Part shown: positions 1-7,418 of the stretch, piece by piece | Position numbering within the stretch: the first letter of the stretch is position 1 | Layout: each line of letters starts with the position of its first letter | Origin: Chloroflexi bacterium 13_1_40CM_68_21 | Lineage (GTDB): Bacteria > Chloroflexota > Limnocylindria > P2-11E | Direction of reading: 5' to 3' | NCBI GenBank assembly: GCA_001917735.1 | Contig: MNEO01000086.1 | Span: forward strand, 1-13,800 | Length of the DNA: 13,800 nt | Program-made: the position numbers and the translations under genes | Notes under the pieces: model-generated | What the model saw: the letters and a program-made list of their open reading frames with translations, nothing else | Told to the model about the DNA's origin: nothing | Databases searched by the model: none

Positions 1-1
1 C

Positions 2-1156
2 AAGAAGCGGGTCGCGGACCGCGTGGACGCGCGCGCCGCGGCGCTCGATCGGCTCGCGCTTGCCATCCACGCGCATCCCGAGCTCGCGTTCGAGGAGCAC
101 TTCGCCGCCGATGCGCTCGTGGGATACCTCCGCGAGGAGGGTGCGGACGCTCGCAGGGCCGTTGGTGGGCTCGCGACGGCCTTCGCCGTCGAAGCGGGAA
201 CAGGCGGTGCGACCGTCGCGATCCTCGGCGAATACGACGCGCTTCCCGGTATCGGTCATGGCTGCGGGCACAACCTCATGGGCACCGCCGCGGTCGGCGC
301 GTTCCTCGCGCTGCGCGACGTCCTCGACGGGCTCAAGGGTCGTGTCCGTCTGATCGGCTGTCCCGCCGAGGAGCGCGGCAACGGCAAGGTGCATCTGCTG
401 AGCGGCGGGGTCTTCGAGGGCGTCGATGCCGCCCTCATGTATCACCCGGGCGACCGGGATGAGATCGATCCACTGATGCTCGCGATGGTGAATCTGGACG
501 TGGAGCTCCTCGGCAGGGCGGCGCACGCGGCCGCCGAGCCGCACGAGGGGGTGAATGCGCTCGACGGGTTGCTCCTCGGGTGGAACGCCATGTCCGCCCT
601 GCGCCTGCTGGTGCGCAGCGATTCGCGGATGCACGGGATCATTACCGACGGAGGGAAGGCCGCGAACATCATTCCCGATCGGGCCGCCGCTCGGCTGATG
701 GTCCGCTCTCCCGACAACGCCTACCTCGCCGACCTCCGCCGGCGCGTACTTGCGTGCTTCGAGGGCGCCGCGCTCGCGAGCGGCTGCGAGCTGAAAGGCG
801 AATGGAGCGAGGTCTGCGAGGTCGTGAACACGAATCGTCCTCTTGCCGAGGCGTTCGCCGCCAATGCCAAAACACTCGGTCGGACGATGCATCCGCGGCG
901 TCCAAGCGACACGCACGGCTCGACGGACATGGGGAACGTGAGCACGGTGGTGCCCGGCATCCATCCTTTCCTCGCGATCACGGAAGGTCCCGTGCCCGGT
1001 CATTCGATCGCGTTCACCGACGCCGCGAAAGCTCCGCGTGCGCTCGATACGATGCGGCTCGCGGCCAAGGCGCTCGCGATGACCGCGCTCGACGTGCTCG
1101 CCGATGGCTCGCTCGTCAAACGCGCGAAGGAGGCGCACAACGGCCGTAAGTCGTGA
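2..1156 (+). CDS. M20-family metallo-amidohydrolase (AbgB/PM20D2-like), 5' end outside window
   Basis: This is a cytosolic-type M20D zinc amidohydrolase, a family that cleaves N-acyl amino acids or dipeptides. Numbering from the GTG at 23, the metal site shows as GHGCGHN (78-84), the catalytic/ligand glutamates as CPAEE (113-117), a YHPG histidine at 141, and a late GSTDMGNVS block plus GHSIAFTDA near the end. These are typical of the AbgB/PM20D2 branch. No signal peptide is visible. The frame is open to the left edge, and the residues before the GTG (KKRVADR) look like the usual family N-terminus, so the true start probably lies a few codons outside the window; the GTG at 23 has no ribosome-binding site. 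The gene heads a tightly packed operon, and the next gene starts inside it. Substrate is unknown. Given the neighbours, an N-acyl or peptide form of glutamate is an inference only. Confidence 0.88.
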   Translation, partial: KKRVADRVDARAAALDRLALAIHAHPELAFEEHFAADALVGYLREEGADARRAVGGLATAFAVEAGTGGATVAILGEYDALPGIGHGCGHNLMGTAAVGAFLALRDVLDGLKGRVRLIGCPAEERGNGKVHLLSGGVFEGVDAALMYHPGDRDEIDPLMLAMVNLDVELLGRAAHAAAEPHEGVNALDGLLLGWNAMSALRLLVRSDSRMHGIITDGGKAANIIPDRAAARLMVRSPDNAYLADLRRRVLACFEGAALASGCELKGEWSEVCEVVNTNRPLAEAFAANAKTLGRTMHPRRPSDTHGSTDMGNVSTVVPGIHPFLAITEGPVPGHSIAFTDAAKAPRALDTMRLAAKALAMTALDVLADGSLVKRAKEAHNGRKS

Positions 1157-1964
1157 CTGGCAGGGCGCGGACCGTGACGCGGGCGAGGCCGCGCGGCTCG
1201 CCGCTCTCTACGACCTCGACTGCTCCCCGCTCGAAGGCGGCGCGGACGTGGAGTGGTTCTGCGGGCTCGCCCGCCGAACGGGCGGGCCGATCCTCGAGCT
1301 CGGCTGCGGGAGCGGCCGGATCGCCGTGCCGATCGCGCAGGACGGCCACCACGTCGTGGGCCTCGATCGGTCCACCGCGATGCTCGAGCGCGCGGAGCGG
1401 CGCGCGCGCCGCGCGAACGTCGAGGTGCGGTGGGTCGAAGGCGACATGCGCGCGTTCTCGTTCGATGAGGCGTTCGCCCTGATCTTCGTGGGGTTCAACT
1501 CGTTCCTCATGCTGAGTCCGGACGACCGCTTCGCCTGCCTCGCTCGTGTGCGGGAGCATCTCGCTCCGCGGGGCCGCTTCGCCTGCGACGTGTTCCAGCC
1601 GGATCCGGAGCTGATCGTCGGCAAGGAGGGCGGCGTCGTCGACGAGTGGGAGCGGGTCGATCCCGAGACGGGCAAGCTCGTCCACAAGCTCTCGTCGAGC
1701 CGTGCGAACGTCGACGGGGTCACGCAACGCACCTGGTACGAGGAGGCGGGCGACGACGGCGCGGTCCATCAGATCGGGGGCACGACGACTCTCCATTACC
1801 TCTATCGCCGCGAAGCGGAGCTGCTTCTGTCGAATGCCGGCTTTCAGATCGAATCGCTGCACGGCGATCGCGACGGAACTCCTGCGGGTCCTTCGTCGCC
1901 GCGTTTGCTCATCGTCGCGAAGCGCCGCGAGCGGGGGACGGGCAGAGAGCGCAGGAGCTCGTGA
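1104..1964 (+). CDS. Class I SAM-dependent methyltransferase
   Basis: The protein (286 aa from the ATG at 1104) has a Rossmann-fold methyltransferase core. Motif I is LELGCGSG (64-71), an acidic GLD (86-88) would bind the SAM ribose, EGDM follows near residue 112, and a C-terminal beta-rich part ends in LLIVAKR. It resembles the Methyltransf_25/11 families; the substrate cannot be told from sequence. The chosen ATG overlaps the M20 gene by 53 nt and has no ribosome-binding site. A clear GAAGGAGG at 1126-1133 lies downstream of that ATG, but the only in-frame codon at proper distance is ACG (1140), and the next GTG (1248) would remove conserved N-terminal sequence. The start is therefore uncertain, while the reading frame is secure. 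Its stop overlaps the GTG of the D-aminoacylase gene. Confidence 0.87.
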   Translation: MARSSNARRRRTTAVSRDWQGADRDAGEAARLAALYDLDCSPLEGGADVEWFCGLARRTGGPILELGCGSGRIAVPIAQDGHHVVGLDRSTAMLERAERRARRANVEVRWVEGDMRAFSFDEAFALIFVGFNSFLMLSPDDRFACLARVREHLAPRGRFACDVFQPDPELIVGKEGGVVDEWERVDPETGKLVHKLSSSRANVDGVTQRTWYEEAGDDGAVHQIGGTTTLHYLYRREAELLLSNAGFQIESLHGDRDGTPAGPSSPRLLIVAKRRERGTGRERRSS

Positions 1965-3544
1965 CCGACCTCGTCCTCCACGGCGGAAGCGTCATCGACG
2001 GAACGGGGGCGCCCGCGCGGCGCGCGGACGTCGCGATACAGGGCGGCCGCATCGCGGCCATCGGAAGTGACCTGGCGCGCGACGGAGCGCGCGTGCTCGA
2101 TGTTTCCGGGCGCACGGTCGTGCCCGGCTTCATCGACATCCACTCGCACTCCGACGAGGCGATGTTCGTGAACGATGCGCTCGAGAGCGCGCTCCACATG
2201 GGCGTGACGCTCGTCGTCTGCGGAAACTGCGGCGGGTCATCAGCGCCGGTGAGCGGTCTCGCCGAGGCCGAGCTCGATCGCGAGCTCGCGCGCCTCGACG
2301 TGAAGCGGACCTGGTCCTCCTTCGGCGAGTACGCGGCCGCGGTGGACCGGGCGCGCCCTTCGATCAATGTGTGCTCGTTCGTCGGCCACGGCACCCTGCG
2401 CTCGTGCATCATGGGCGCCGACGCGCGAGCGCCGACCGCCGACGAGCTCGCGCGAATGAGAAAGCTGCTCGCGAGATCGATGAGCGAGGGTGCGATCGGC
2501 CTCGCTTCCGGCCTCATCTATCCGCCGAGCGCGTTCGGTACCACCGACGAGCTCGCCGCCCTCTGCGAGGTCGTGCGCGACAAGGGCGGGCTGTACGCGA
2601 GCCACATCCGCAACGAGAGCACGAAGCTCCTCGAGGCCGTCGAGGAGAACCTCGAGATCGGACGGCGCTCTCGAGCGCGTGTCGAGCTCTCGCACCACAA
2701 GGCGTCGGGACAGAAGAACTGGGGGAAGGTCGAGCAGTCGACCGCGCTGATCGAGCGCGCGCGCTCGGAAGGGGTCGACGTGACCGCGGACCAGTACCCG
2801 TACACGGCGTCGTCCACCGGGCTCGCGGTCACCATCCCAAACTGGGTGCACGAGGGTGGGACCGCCAAGATGTGCGAGCGCCTGCGCGACACCGCGGTGC
2901 GCGAGCGCATCCGCGGCGAGGAGGTCGAGACTGGCCGCGCGTGGGACCGCATCGTCATCGCGCGGGCCCGGCACCATCAGGAGTGGGCCGGGATGAACGT
3001 GCAGCAGCTCGCGACCGAGGCGGGCCGCGACCCGCTGGACTGGTCGTGCGACGCGCTCATCGAGCACGATGGGGCCGTGGACATCGTCCACCACTCGATG
3101 AGCGAGGACGACGTGCGCTTCGTGATGGCGAAGGAATGGGTCTGCATCGGCAGCGACTCGCGCGCCAACGCCCCCTACGGACCGCTCTCGTTCGGCAAGC
3201 CGCATCCTCGCTCCTACGGCACGTTCCCTCGCGTCCTGGGCCGCTACGCACGCGACGAGAACGTGATCTCGCTCGAGGATGCGGTCCGGAAGATGACGTC
3301 GGCCACCGCCTCACGGCTACGTCTGCGTGACCGAGGGATCGCACGCGAAGGCGCCTGGGCCGATCTCGTCGTCTTCGATCCGGCGCGAGTGATGGACACG
3401 GCGACCTACGACGACCCCCATCGCTTCCCGGTCGGGATCGATCACGTGATCGTGGCTGGGGGCCTCGCGCTCGAATCCGGCCAGACGACGCGGGAACGTC
3501 ACGGACGGTTCCTGCGCCTCGGCCCTGACCTTGGAGGTCCATGA
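1961..3544 (+). CDS. N-acyl-D-amino-acid deacylase (D-aminoacylase family)
   Basis: This 527-aa amidohydrolase-superfamily enzyme should hydrolyse N-acyl-D-amino acids to the free D-amino acid. It begins with the small beta-domain signature LVLHGGSVIDGTG, then PGFIDIHSHSDE (metal-binding HSH at 61-63), VVCGNCGG (candidate bridging Cys 87 or 90), SHIRNE (His 215), ELSHHK (His 245/246) and GSDS (catalytic-type Asp 399). It closes with the GAWADLVVFDP barrel-to-sandwich return. This order matches D-aminoacylases, including the Cys that distinguishes them from Lys-bridged dihydropyrimidinases. The start is GTG 1961, forming a GTGA overlap with the methyltransferase stop, with AGGAG at 1953-1957; the frame stays open further upstream but that part is not family-like. 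The stop overlaps the next ATG. Side-chain specificity (D-Glu, D-Asp or neutral) cannot be read by eye; the neighbours favour an acidic substrate. Confidence 0.92.
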   Translation: MTDLVLHGGSVIDGTGAPARRADVAIQGGRIAAIGSDLARDGARVLDVSGRTVVPGFIDIHSHSDEAMFVNDALESALHMGVTLVVCGNCGGSSAPVSGLAEAELDRELARLDVKRTWSSFGEYAAAVDRARPSINVCSFVGHGTLRSCIMGADARAPTADELARMRKLLARSMSEGAIGLASGLIYPPSAFGTTDELAALCEVVRDKGGLYASHIRNESTKLLEAVEENLEIGRRSRARVELSHHKASGQKNWGKVEQSTALIERARSEGVDVTADQYPYTASSTGLAVTIPNWVHEGGTAKMCERLRDTAVRERIRGEEVETGRAWDRIVIARARHHQEWAGMNVQQLATEAGRDPLDWSCDALIEHDGAVDIVHHSMSEDDVRFVMAKEWVCIGSDSRANAPYGPLSFGKPHPRSYGTFPRVLGRYARDENVISLEDAVRKMTSATASRLRLRDRGIAREGAWADLVVFDPARVMDTATYDDPHRFPVGIDHVIVAGGLALESGQTTRERHGRFLRLGPDLGGP

Positions 3545-4605
3545 AGGTCGCGATCCTCGCCGAGGGCCAGTTCGCGCCCGGGACGGCGAAGACCGCGATC
3601 GGGATCCTTCGCTACGCGCCGTTCCGTGTCGTCGCGGTGGTTGACTCCGCCCGCGCTGGCAGGGATGCGGCCGAGTGCGTCGGCGTCGGCGCCGGGGTGC
3701 CGGTCGTGGCGAGCGTCGAGGAGGCGATGGCGCTCGGCGCGGAGGTCCTTGCGATCGGCACTGCGTCCGCGGGCGGCCGGATTCCCGACACCTACCGGCC
3801 GTCGCTCGCGCGCGCGCTCGAGCGCGGGATGCAGATCTGGAACGGGCTGCACGAGCGCGTGCTCACCGATCCCGCCCTTGCCGGCGCCGCGCGTCGCGGC
3901 GGCGGGACGGTGCGCGAGCTCCGCGAGCCGCCGAAGGATCTGCCGATCGGCGGACATCGCCGCCCGCGCGAAGGGGCAACCGTTGTTCTCACGGTCGGGA
4001 CCGACGCCGCGGTTGGGAAAATGACGGCATCGCTCGAGCTCGTGCGCGCGCTCGAGCGTTCCGGCGAGCGAGCCGCGTTCGTCGCCACCGGCCAAACGGG
4101 GATCGCCATCGCGGGGGACGGGATCGCGGTCGACGCCGTCGTCGCCGACTTCATCGCCGGCGCGGCGGAGCTCCTCGTCTGCGACGCCGCCGAGCGCGCG
4201 GACTGGGTCATCGTCGAGGGACAGGGCTCACTGACGCACCCTGGCTTCTCCGGCGTCACGCTCGGCCTGCTGCACGGTAGCGCGCCGCACCTCTTGGTCC
4301 TCTGTCACGACGCCTCGCGGATGAACGTCAAGGGATTCGAACGGGAGGGGCTGCCGCTCCGCGATCTAGGCGAATACGTTCGAATCTACGAAGAGGCCGC
4401 GTCCTGGAGCAGGCCACCAGGCCATCCGCCCGCGCGGGTCGTCGCGATCGCTGTCAACACCAGCGGCCTGAGCGAAGAACGAGCGCGGGCGGAGCTCGGC
4501 AATGCTGCGTACGCGACGAAGCTGCCGGCGGCCGATCCGATCCGCGAGGGTCCCGCCGGAGGGGACCGCCTCGCCCAGGCGCTCCGCACAGCGGTCCTCG
4601 CGTGA
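3541..4605 (+). CDS. dgcN: DUF1611 P-loop protein, likely D-glutamate N-acetyltransferase DgcN
   Basis: This 354-aa protein has the two-part DUF1611 architecture. An N-terminal Rossmann-like domain begins MKVAILAEGQF and contains AIGTASAGG (71-79). A C-terminal P-loop domain has GTDAAVGKMT (153-162), GQTGIA (184-189) and VEGQGSLTHPG (225-235), then CHDASR and a terminal VNTSGL strand. Members encoded beside an enolase-superfamily epimerase have been described as DgcN, which acetylates D-glutamate before DgcA converts N-acetyl-D-Glu to N-acetyl-L-Glu. Here the epimerase gene follows directly with a GTGA overlap, which supports that reading. The start ATG (3541) overlaps the D-aminoacylase stop as ATGA and is preceded by GGAGGT at 3533-3538, one of the few strong Shine-Dalgarno sites in the operon. 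Family assignment is firm; the acetyltransferase activity is carried over from the family. Confidence 0.86.
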   Translation: MKVAILAEGQFAPGTAKTAIGILRYAPFRVVAVVDSARAGRDAAECVGVGAGVPVVASVEEAMALGAEVLAIGTASAGGRIPDTYRPSLARALERGMQIWNGLHERVLTDPALAGAARRGGGTVRELREPPKDLPIGGHRRPREGATVVLTVGTDAAVGKMTASLELVRALERSGERAAFVATGQTGIAIAGDGIAVDAVVADFIAGAAELLVCDAAERADWVIVEGQGSLTHPGFSGVTLGLLHGSAPHLLVLCHDASRMNVKGFEREGLPLRDLGEYVRIYEEAASWSRPPGHPPARVVAIAVNTSGLSEERARAELGNAAYATKLPAADPIREGPAGGDRLAQALRTAVLA

Positions 4606-5621
4606 ATGCGACGGTTCGCAGCGTCGAGCTCCATCTCGAGGTGCCCTTCGCCATCTCGCGGGGCACCCTCACCTCGAAGAAGGTCGTGCTCGTCGAGGCT
4701 CGCGAGGGCGACCGCGTGTTCAGGGGCGAGGGCGTGCCCGACGCGTTCTTCGGCGAATCGGCGGATTCCGTCGAGCGCGACGTGCGTGCGGCCCTCGACC
4801 TGCTGCCCGCCGATCCCCTCGACCTGACGATCCTCGCGGCGCGCCTCGACGAGCGCTTTCCGCACGGGGGAGCCGCGTGCTGCGCGATCGACGTCCTCGC
4901 CCACGATCGCGCCGCGCAGGCCGCGGGTCTGCCGTTGCGCGCGTTCCTCGGCCTCGCTCCGGCCGAGCCACCACCGACCTCGTTCACGATCGGCATCGCA
5001 GAGCCCGAGCTGATGGCGGAGCGCGCGGCGAAGGCTGCGGCCCAGGGCTTCACCATCCTTAAGGTGAAGCTCGGTCATGGCGACGACGTCGCGGTCCTCT
5101 CCGCCATCCGCCAACGTTTCGCCGGAACCATCCGCGTGGATCCGAATGCCGCATGGTCGGCGGAGGAAGCGCCCGGACGCATCGCGCGGCTCGTGCCCTT
5201 TGGCATCGAGTTCGTCGAGCAGCCGATCGCCCCGGATGACATCGACGGTCTCCGCCGAGTGCGCGAGCGCTCGGAGCTCCCGATCGTCGCCGACGAGGCC
5301 GCGGTGCGCGCCGCCGATGTGCCGCTCCTCGCCGGCGCGTGCGACGGCATCAACGTGAAGCTCCAGAAGTGCGGAGGCGTCGGCCCCGCGCGCGCGATGA
5401 TCACCGCAGCGCATGGCCACGGGCTCAAGGTGATGCTCGGATGCCGCGCGGCGGAGACGAGCGTCGCGATCGCCGCGGCCGCGCATCTCGCGCCAGCTGT
5501 CGAATGGGCCGACCTCGACGGCAACCTTCTTATCACCGATGATCCCTTCCGCGCCGTTCGCGTGGAGAAGGGACGGTTCGTGTATCCCGACCGGCCAGGT
5601 CTCGGCGCGGTCCTGGCGTGA
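4602..5621 (+). CDS. dgcA: Enolase-superfamily N-acetyl-D-Glu racemase (DgcA) / L-Ala-D/L-Glu epimerase
   Basis: This 339-aa muconate-lactonizing-subgroup enolase enzyme has all expected catalytic elements. KVK (154-156) on the second barrel strand, VDPN (Asp 180), VEQP (Glu 206) and ADE (Asp 231) form the Mg2+ site, and NVKLQK (Lys 253) is the opposing acid/base. DLDGNLL near the C-terminus is a typical dipeptide-epimerase feature. A Lys-Lys pair of this kind does 1,1-proton transfer, inverting the alpha carbon of glutamate when its amino group is acylated or peptide-bound. Two related roles fit: N-acetyl-D-Glu racemase (DgcA) or L-Ala-D/L-Glu epimerase for murein peptides. The DUF1611 gene directly upstream favours DgcA. 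GTG 4602 gives a GTGA overlap with that gene; the ATG at 4606 is in another frame. The 3' end overlaps the DUF1461 gene. Confidence 0.88.
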   Translation: MNATVRSVELHLEVPFAISRGTLTSKKVVLVEAREGDRVFRGEGVPDAFFGESADSVERDVRAALDLLPADPLDLTILAARLDERFPHGGAACCAIDVLAHDRAAQAAGLPLRAFLGLAPAEPPPTSFTIGIAEPELMAERAAKAAAQGFTILKVKLGHGDDVAVLSAIRQRFAGTIRVDPNAAWSAEEAPGRIARLVPFGIEFVEQPIAPDDIDGLRRVRERSELPIVADEAAVRAADVPLLAGACDGINVKLQKCGGVGPARAMITAAHGHGLKVMLGCRAAETSVAIAAAAHLAPAVEWADLDGNLLITDDPFRAVRVEKGRFVYPDRPGLGAVLA

Positions 5622-6310
5622 GCTCGCATCGTGTTCAGGTCGGGATCCTCGCGATCGCAATCGCGATCTTCGGTCTCGTCGGCCTCGCGCTCGTGTGGAG
5701 CGGTGATTGGGCCTACGCCGCTCTCGCGAAGGCGAACGGCGTGACCGGTACGACCTTCACGAGCAAGCTGCTGACAACCACGAGCGTCGAGTGGTCCGTC
5801 GATCTCGCTGCGCTCCTGGAGTGGCATCGGCGCTGGACCGGATACGTCATTGGGTTCAGCGAGGTCCCTGCCGGCCTCGGCACATTCAGCGGCGCGGAGT
5901 ACGAGCACATGGCGGACGTGCGGACCGTCTTCCGCGGGGCTGAGATCGCCGCCGTCCTCGGGCTTGCCGTCGCGGCGTTCCGGGTGCGACGCGCTCGACG
6001 CGACCGCGTTGCGCTGCGGCTCGCGCGAGATGGCGGGTTGGTCGCAGCGTCCGGGGTCGCCGTCGTCGGTATCGTCGCGGTGTTCGCCTTTGACCAGCTA
6101 TTCCTCCTCTTTCATGAGGTCTTCTTTCCGCAAGGCAACTTCCTGTTCGACCCGGCGACCAGCAATCTGCTGCGGCTGTACCCGGAGTGGTACTGGCAGG
6201 GCGTAACGGCAGGCGTGGCGGTCTCGTTCATCGCGACCGCCCTGCTCGCGGCGGTCGGGGCACACCTCGCGCTCCGCCGGGCGTCGACGAAATACACTCG
6301 CGCCGCATGA
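5618..6310 (+). CDS. DUF1461 (TIGR01906-type) integral membrane protein
   Basis: The protein has 230 aa with a hydrophobic N-terminal segment (about 8-28) and further membrane segments near 107-122, 138-160 and 200-220. The conserved DUF1461 block is clear: FHEVFFPQGNFLF followed by LLRLYPEWYW. The GTG at 5618 overlaps the epimerase stop as GTGA, and its own stop overlaps the ATG of the receiver-ATPase gene. No Shine-Dalgarno site is visible, so translation probably depends on coupling. The family has no established biochemical role. Lying between D-amino-acid enzymes and a ParA-type ATPase, it could serve an envelope function, but nothing in the sequence shows which. It has no transporter signature. 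Confidence 0.85.
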   Translation: MSSHRVQVGILAIAIAIFGLVGLALVWSGDWAYAALAKANGVTGTTFTSKLLTTTSVEWSVDLAALLEWHRRWTGYVIGFSEVPAGLGTFSGAEYEHMADVRTVFRGAEIAAVLGLAVAAFRVRRARRDRVALRLARDGGLVAASGVAVVGIVAVFAFDQLFLLFHEVFFPQGNFLFDPATSNLLRLYPEWYWQGVTAGVAVSFIATALLAAVGAHLALRRASTKYTRAA

Positions 6311-7410
6311 AACGAGTCCTGCTCGTCGAGGACCTGCCGCAGGTCGCTCAACACCTTCAGCAGATGCTCGCCCGGGAGAAAGAGGCCGAGCTCGTCGGCG
6401 TGGAGAAGGAGAGCGACTCCGCGATCGCGCGCGTCAACACCGAGAAGCCGGACGTCGTGATGATCGACGCGCTCCTTCAGGGGAAGACCACCGGCTTCGA
6501 CATCGCCAAGCGGATCCGCGTCGCGTCGCCGGGGACGCGGATCATCATCGTCACCGTCCCGCAGCGACCCGTCGACCCGAAGCCTGACCAGGGGATCGAT
6601 GCGGTGTTCGTGCTCCCCGGTGGCGCGAACGAGCTCGCGGCGGCGCTCGCGGTAGGGAAGCGCGAGATCCGTCTCAAGGGACGGATGATCGTCTGCTACT
6701 CACCGAAGGGCGGGTCCGGCAAGACAACGATCGCGGTGAACCTCGCTACCATCCTCCGGCGTCGCGGTAACTCGGTGGCGCTCATGGATGGGGTCATGCA
6801 GTTCGGATCCGTTCGTCATGTCCTTCAGGTGCCGCCGGCGACGCGGTCCATCGTCGATCTGCCGACGGGGCAAGGAATGCGCACCTCGTTGTCGGAAGTT
6901 CTCTGGGAAGGGCCGAGCGGCATTCAAGTCCTTCTCGGGCCGGCGCGTCCTGAAGAGGCGGAGCTCATGGCGGCACCGGACGTGGCGACCGCGATGCAGC
7001 TCCTCGCCGAAGATCACGACTATGTCGTCGTCGACGCGCCAACGAAGCTCTCCGACGAGTCGCTCGCCGTCCTGGATGCGGCGGACGTGATCCTCTTGGT
7101 GGTGACGTACATGCAAGCCTCCGTCGCGAACACCCGTGCGGCGGTCGACACCTTCGAGGCGCTCGGGTACAAGGGCAACAAGCCGATCCTGCTCGTGGTC
7201 AACCAATCCGACACGGCCGCCGGCATGTCCAAGGGCGGCATCGAGCACACCCTCAACCTGCCGGTCATCGCGGAGATCCCGACGGACTGGAAGGTCGTGG
7301 GCGAGTCGCTGAACAAGCAACAGCCCTTCGTGCTGTCGAGCCCGAACTCGGCCGTCGCGAAGGCGATGGACGCGCTCGCGAGCGCCCTCGTGCAGCAGCA
7401 GCGCCGCTAG
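6307..7410 (+). CDS. Receiver-domain ParA/MinD-type ATPase (CpaE-like)
   Basis: The 367-aa protein combines an N-terminal response-regulator receiver domain (1-120) with a C-terminal P-loop ATPase (125-365), the layout of CpaE/TadZ proteins that localise Tad pilus machinery. The receiver keeps an acidic pair (Glu 8, Asp 9), the phospho-acceptor Asp 54 and Thr 83, but the conserved Lys before Pro is replaced by Leu 103, so phosphorylation signalling may be lost. The ATPase has a deviant Walker A SPKGGSGKTT (132-141), a LMDGVMQFG switch I region (159-167) and a VVVDAP Walker B (240-245). The start ATG 6307 overlaps the DUF1461 stop as ATGA; the frame is open further upstream but without family-like sequence. 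No pilus genes are in the window, so a role in pilus assembly is not supported by context. MurI follows after 8 bp. Confidence 0.88.
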   Translation: MKRVLLVEDLPQVAQHLQQMLAREKEAELVGVEKESDSAIARVNTEKPDVVMIDALLQGKTTGFDIAKRIRVASPGTRIIIVTVPQRPVDPKPDQGIDAVFVLPGGANELAAALAVGKREIRLKGRMIVCYSPKGGSGKTTIAVNLATILRRRGNSVALMDGVMQFGSVRHVLQVPPATRSIVDLPTGQGMRTSLSEVLWEGPSGIQVLLGPARPEEAELMAAPDVATAMQLLAEDHDYVVVDAPTKLSDESLAVLDAADVILLVVTYMQASVANTRAAVDTFEALGYKGNKPILLVVNQSDTAAGMSKGGIEHTLNLPVIAEIPTDWKVVGESLNKQQPFVLSSPNSAVAKAMDALASALVQQQRR

Positions 7411-7418
7411 ACGTTCGT

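Noticed and set aside
1646..1960. N-terminal extension of the D-aminoacylase frame
   Set aside because: The family N-terminus begins at GTG 1961, which also forms the GTGA overlap; the upstream part reads as shifted methyltransferase sequence.
2240..3205. 321-codon minus-strand open frame within the D-aminoacylase gene
   Set aside because: Arg/Val/His-rich antisense shadow with no domain; the plus-strand enzyme shows its metal ligands throughout.
4386..5660. 424-codon minus-strand open frame antisense to the epimerase gene
   Set aside because: It arises from GC-rich codon bias opposite a motif-complete enolase-superfamily gene; its translation is Arg/Ala-rich without any recognisable domain.
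5648..5660. GCGATCGC palindromes here and near 4444, 5467 and 11347, resembling the cyanobacterial HIP1 repeat
   Set aside because: They mostly encode Ala-Ile-Ala or similar in a GC-rich genome and are too few to call a repeat family.
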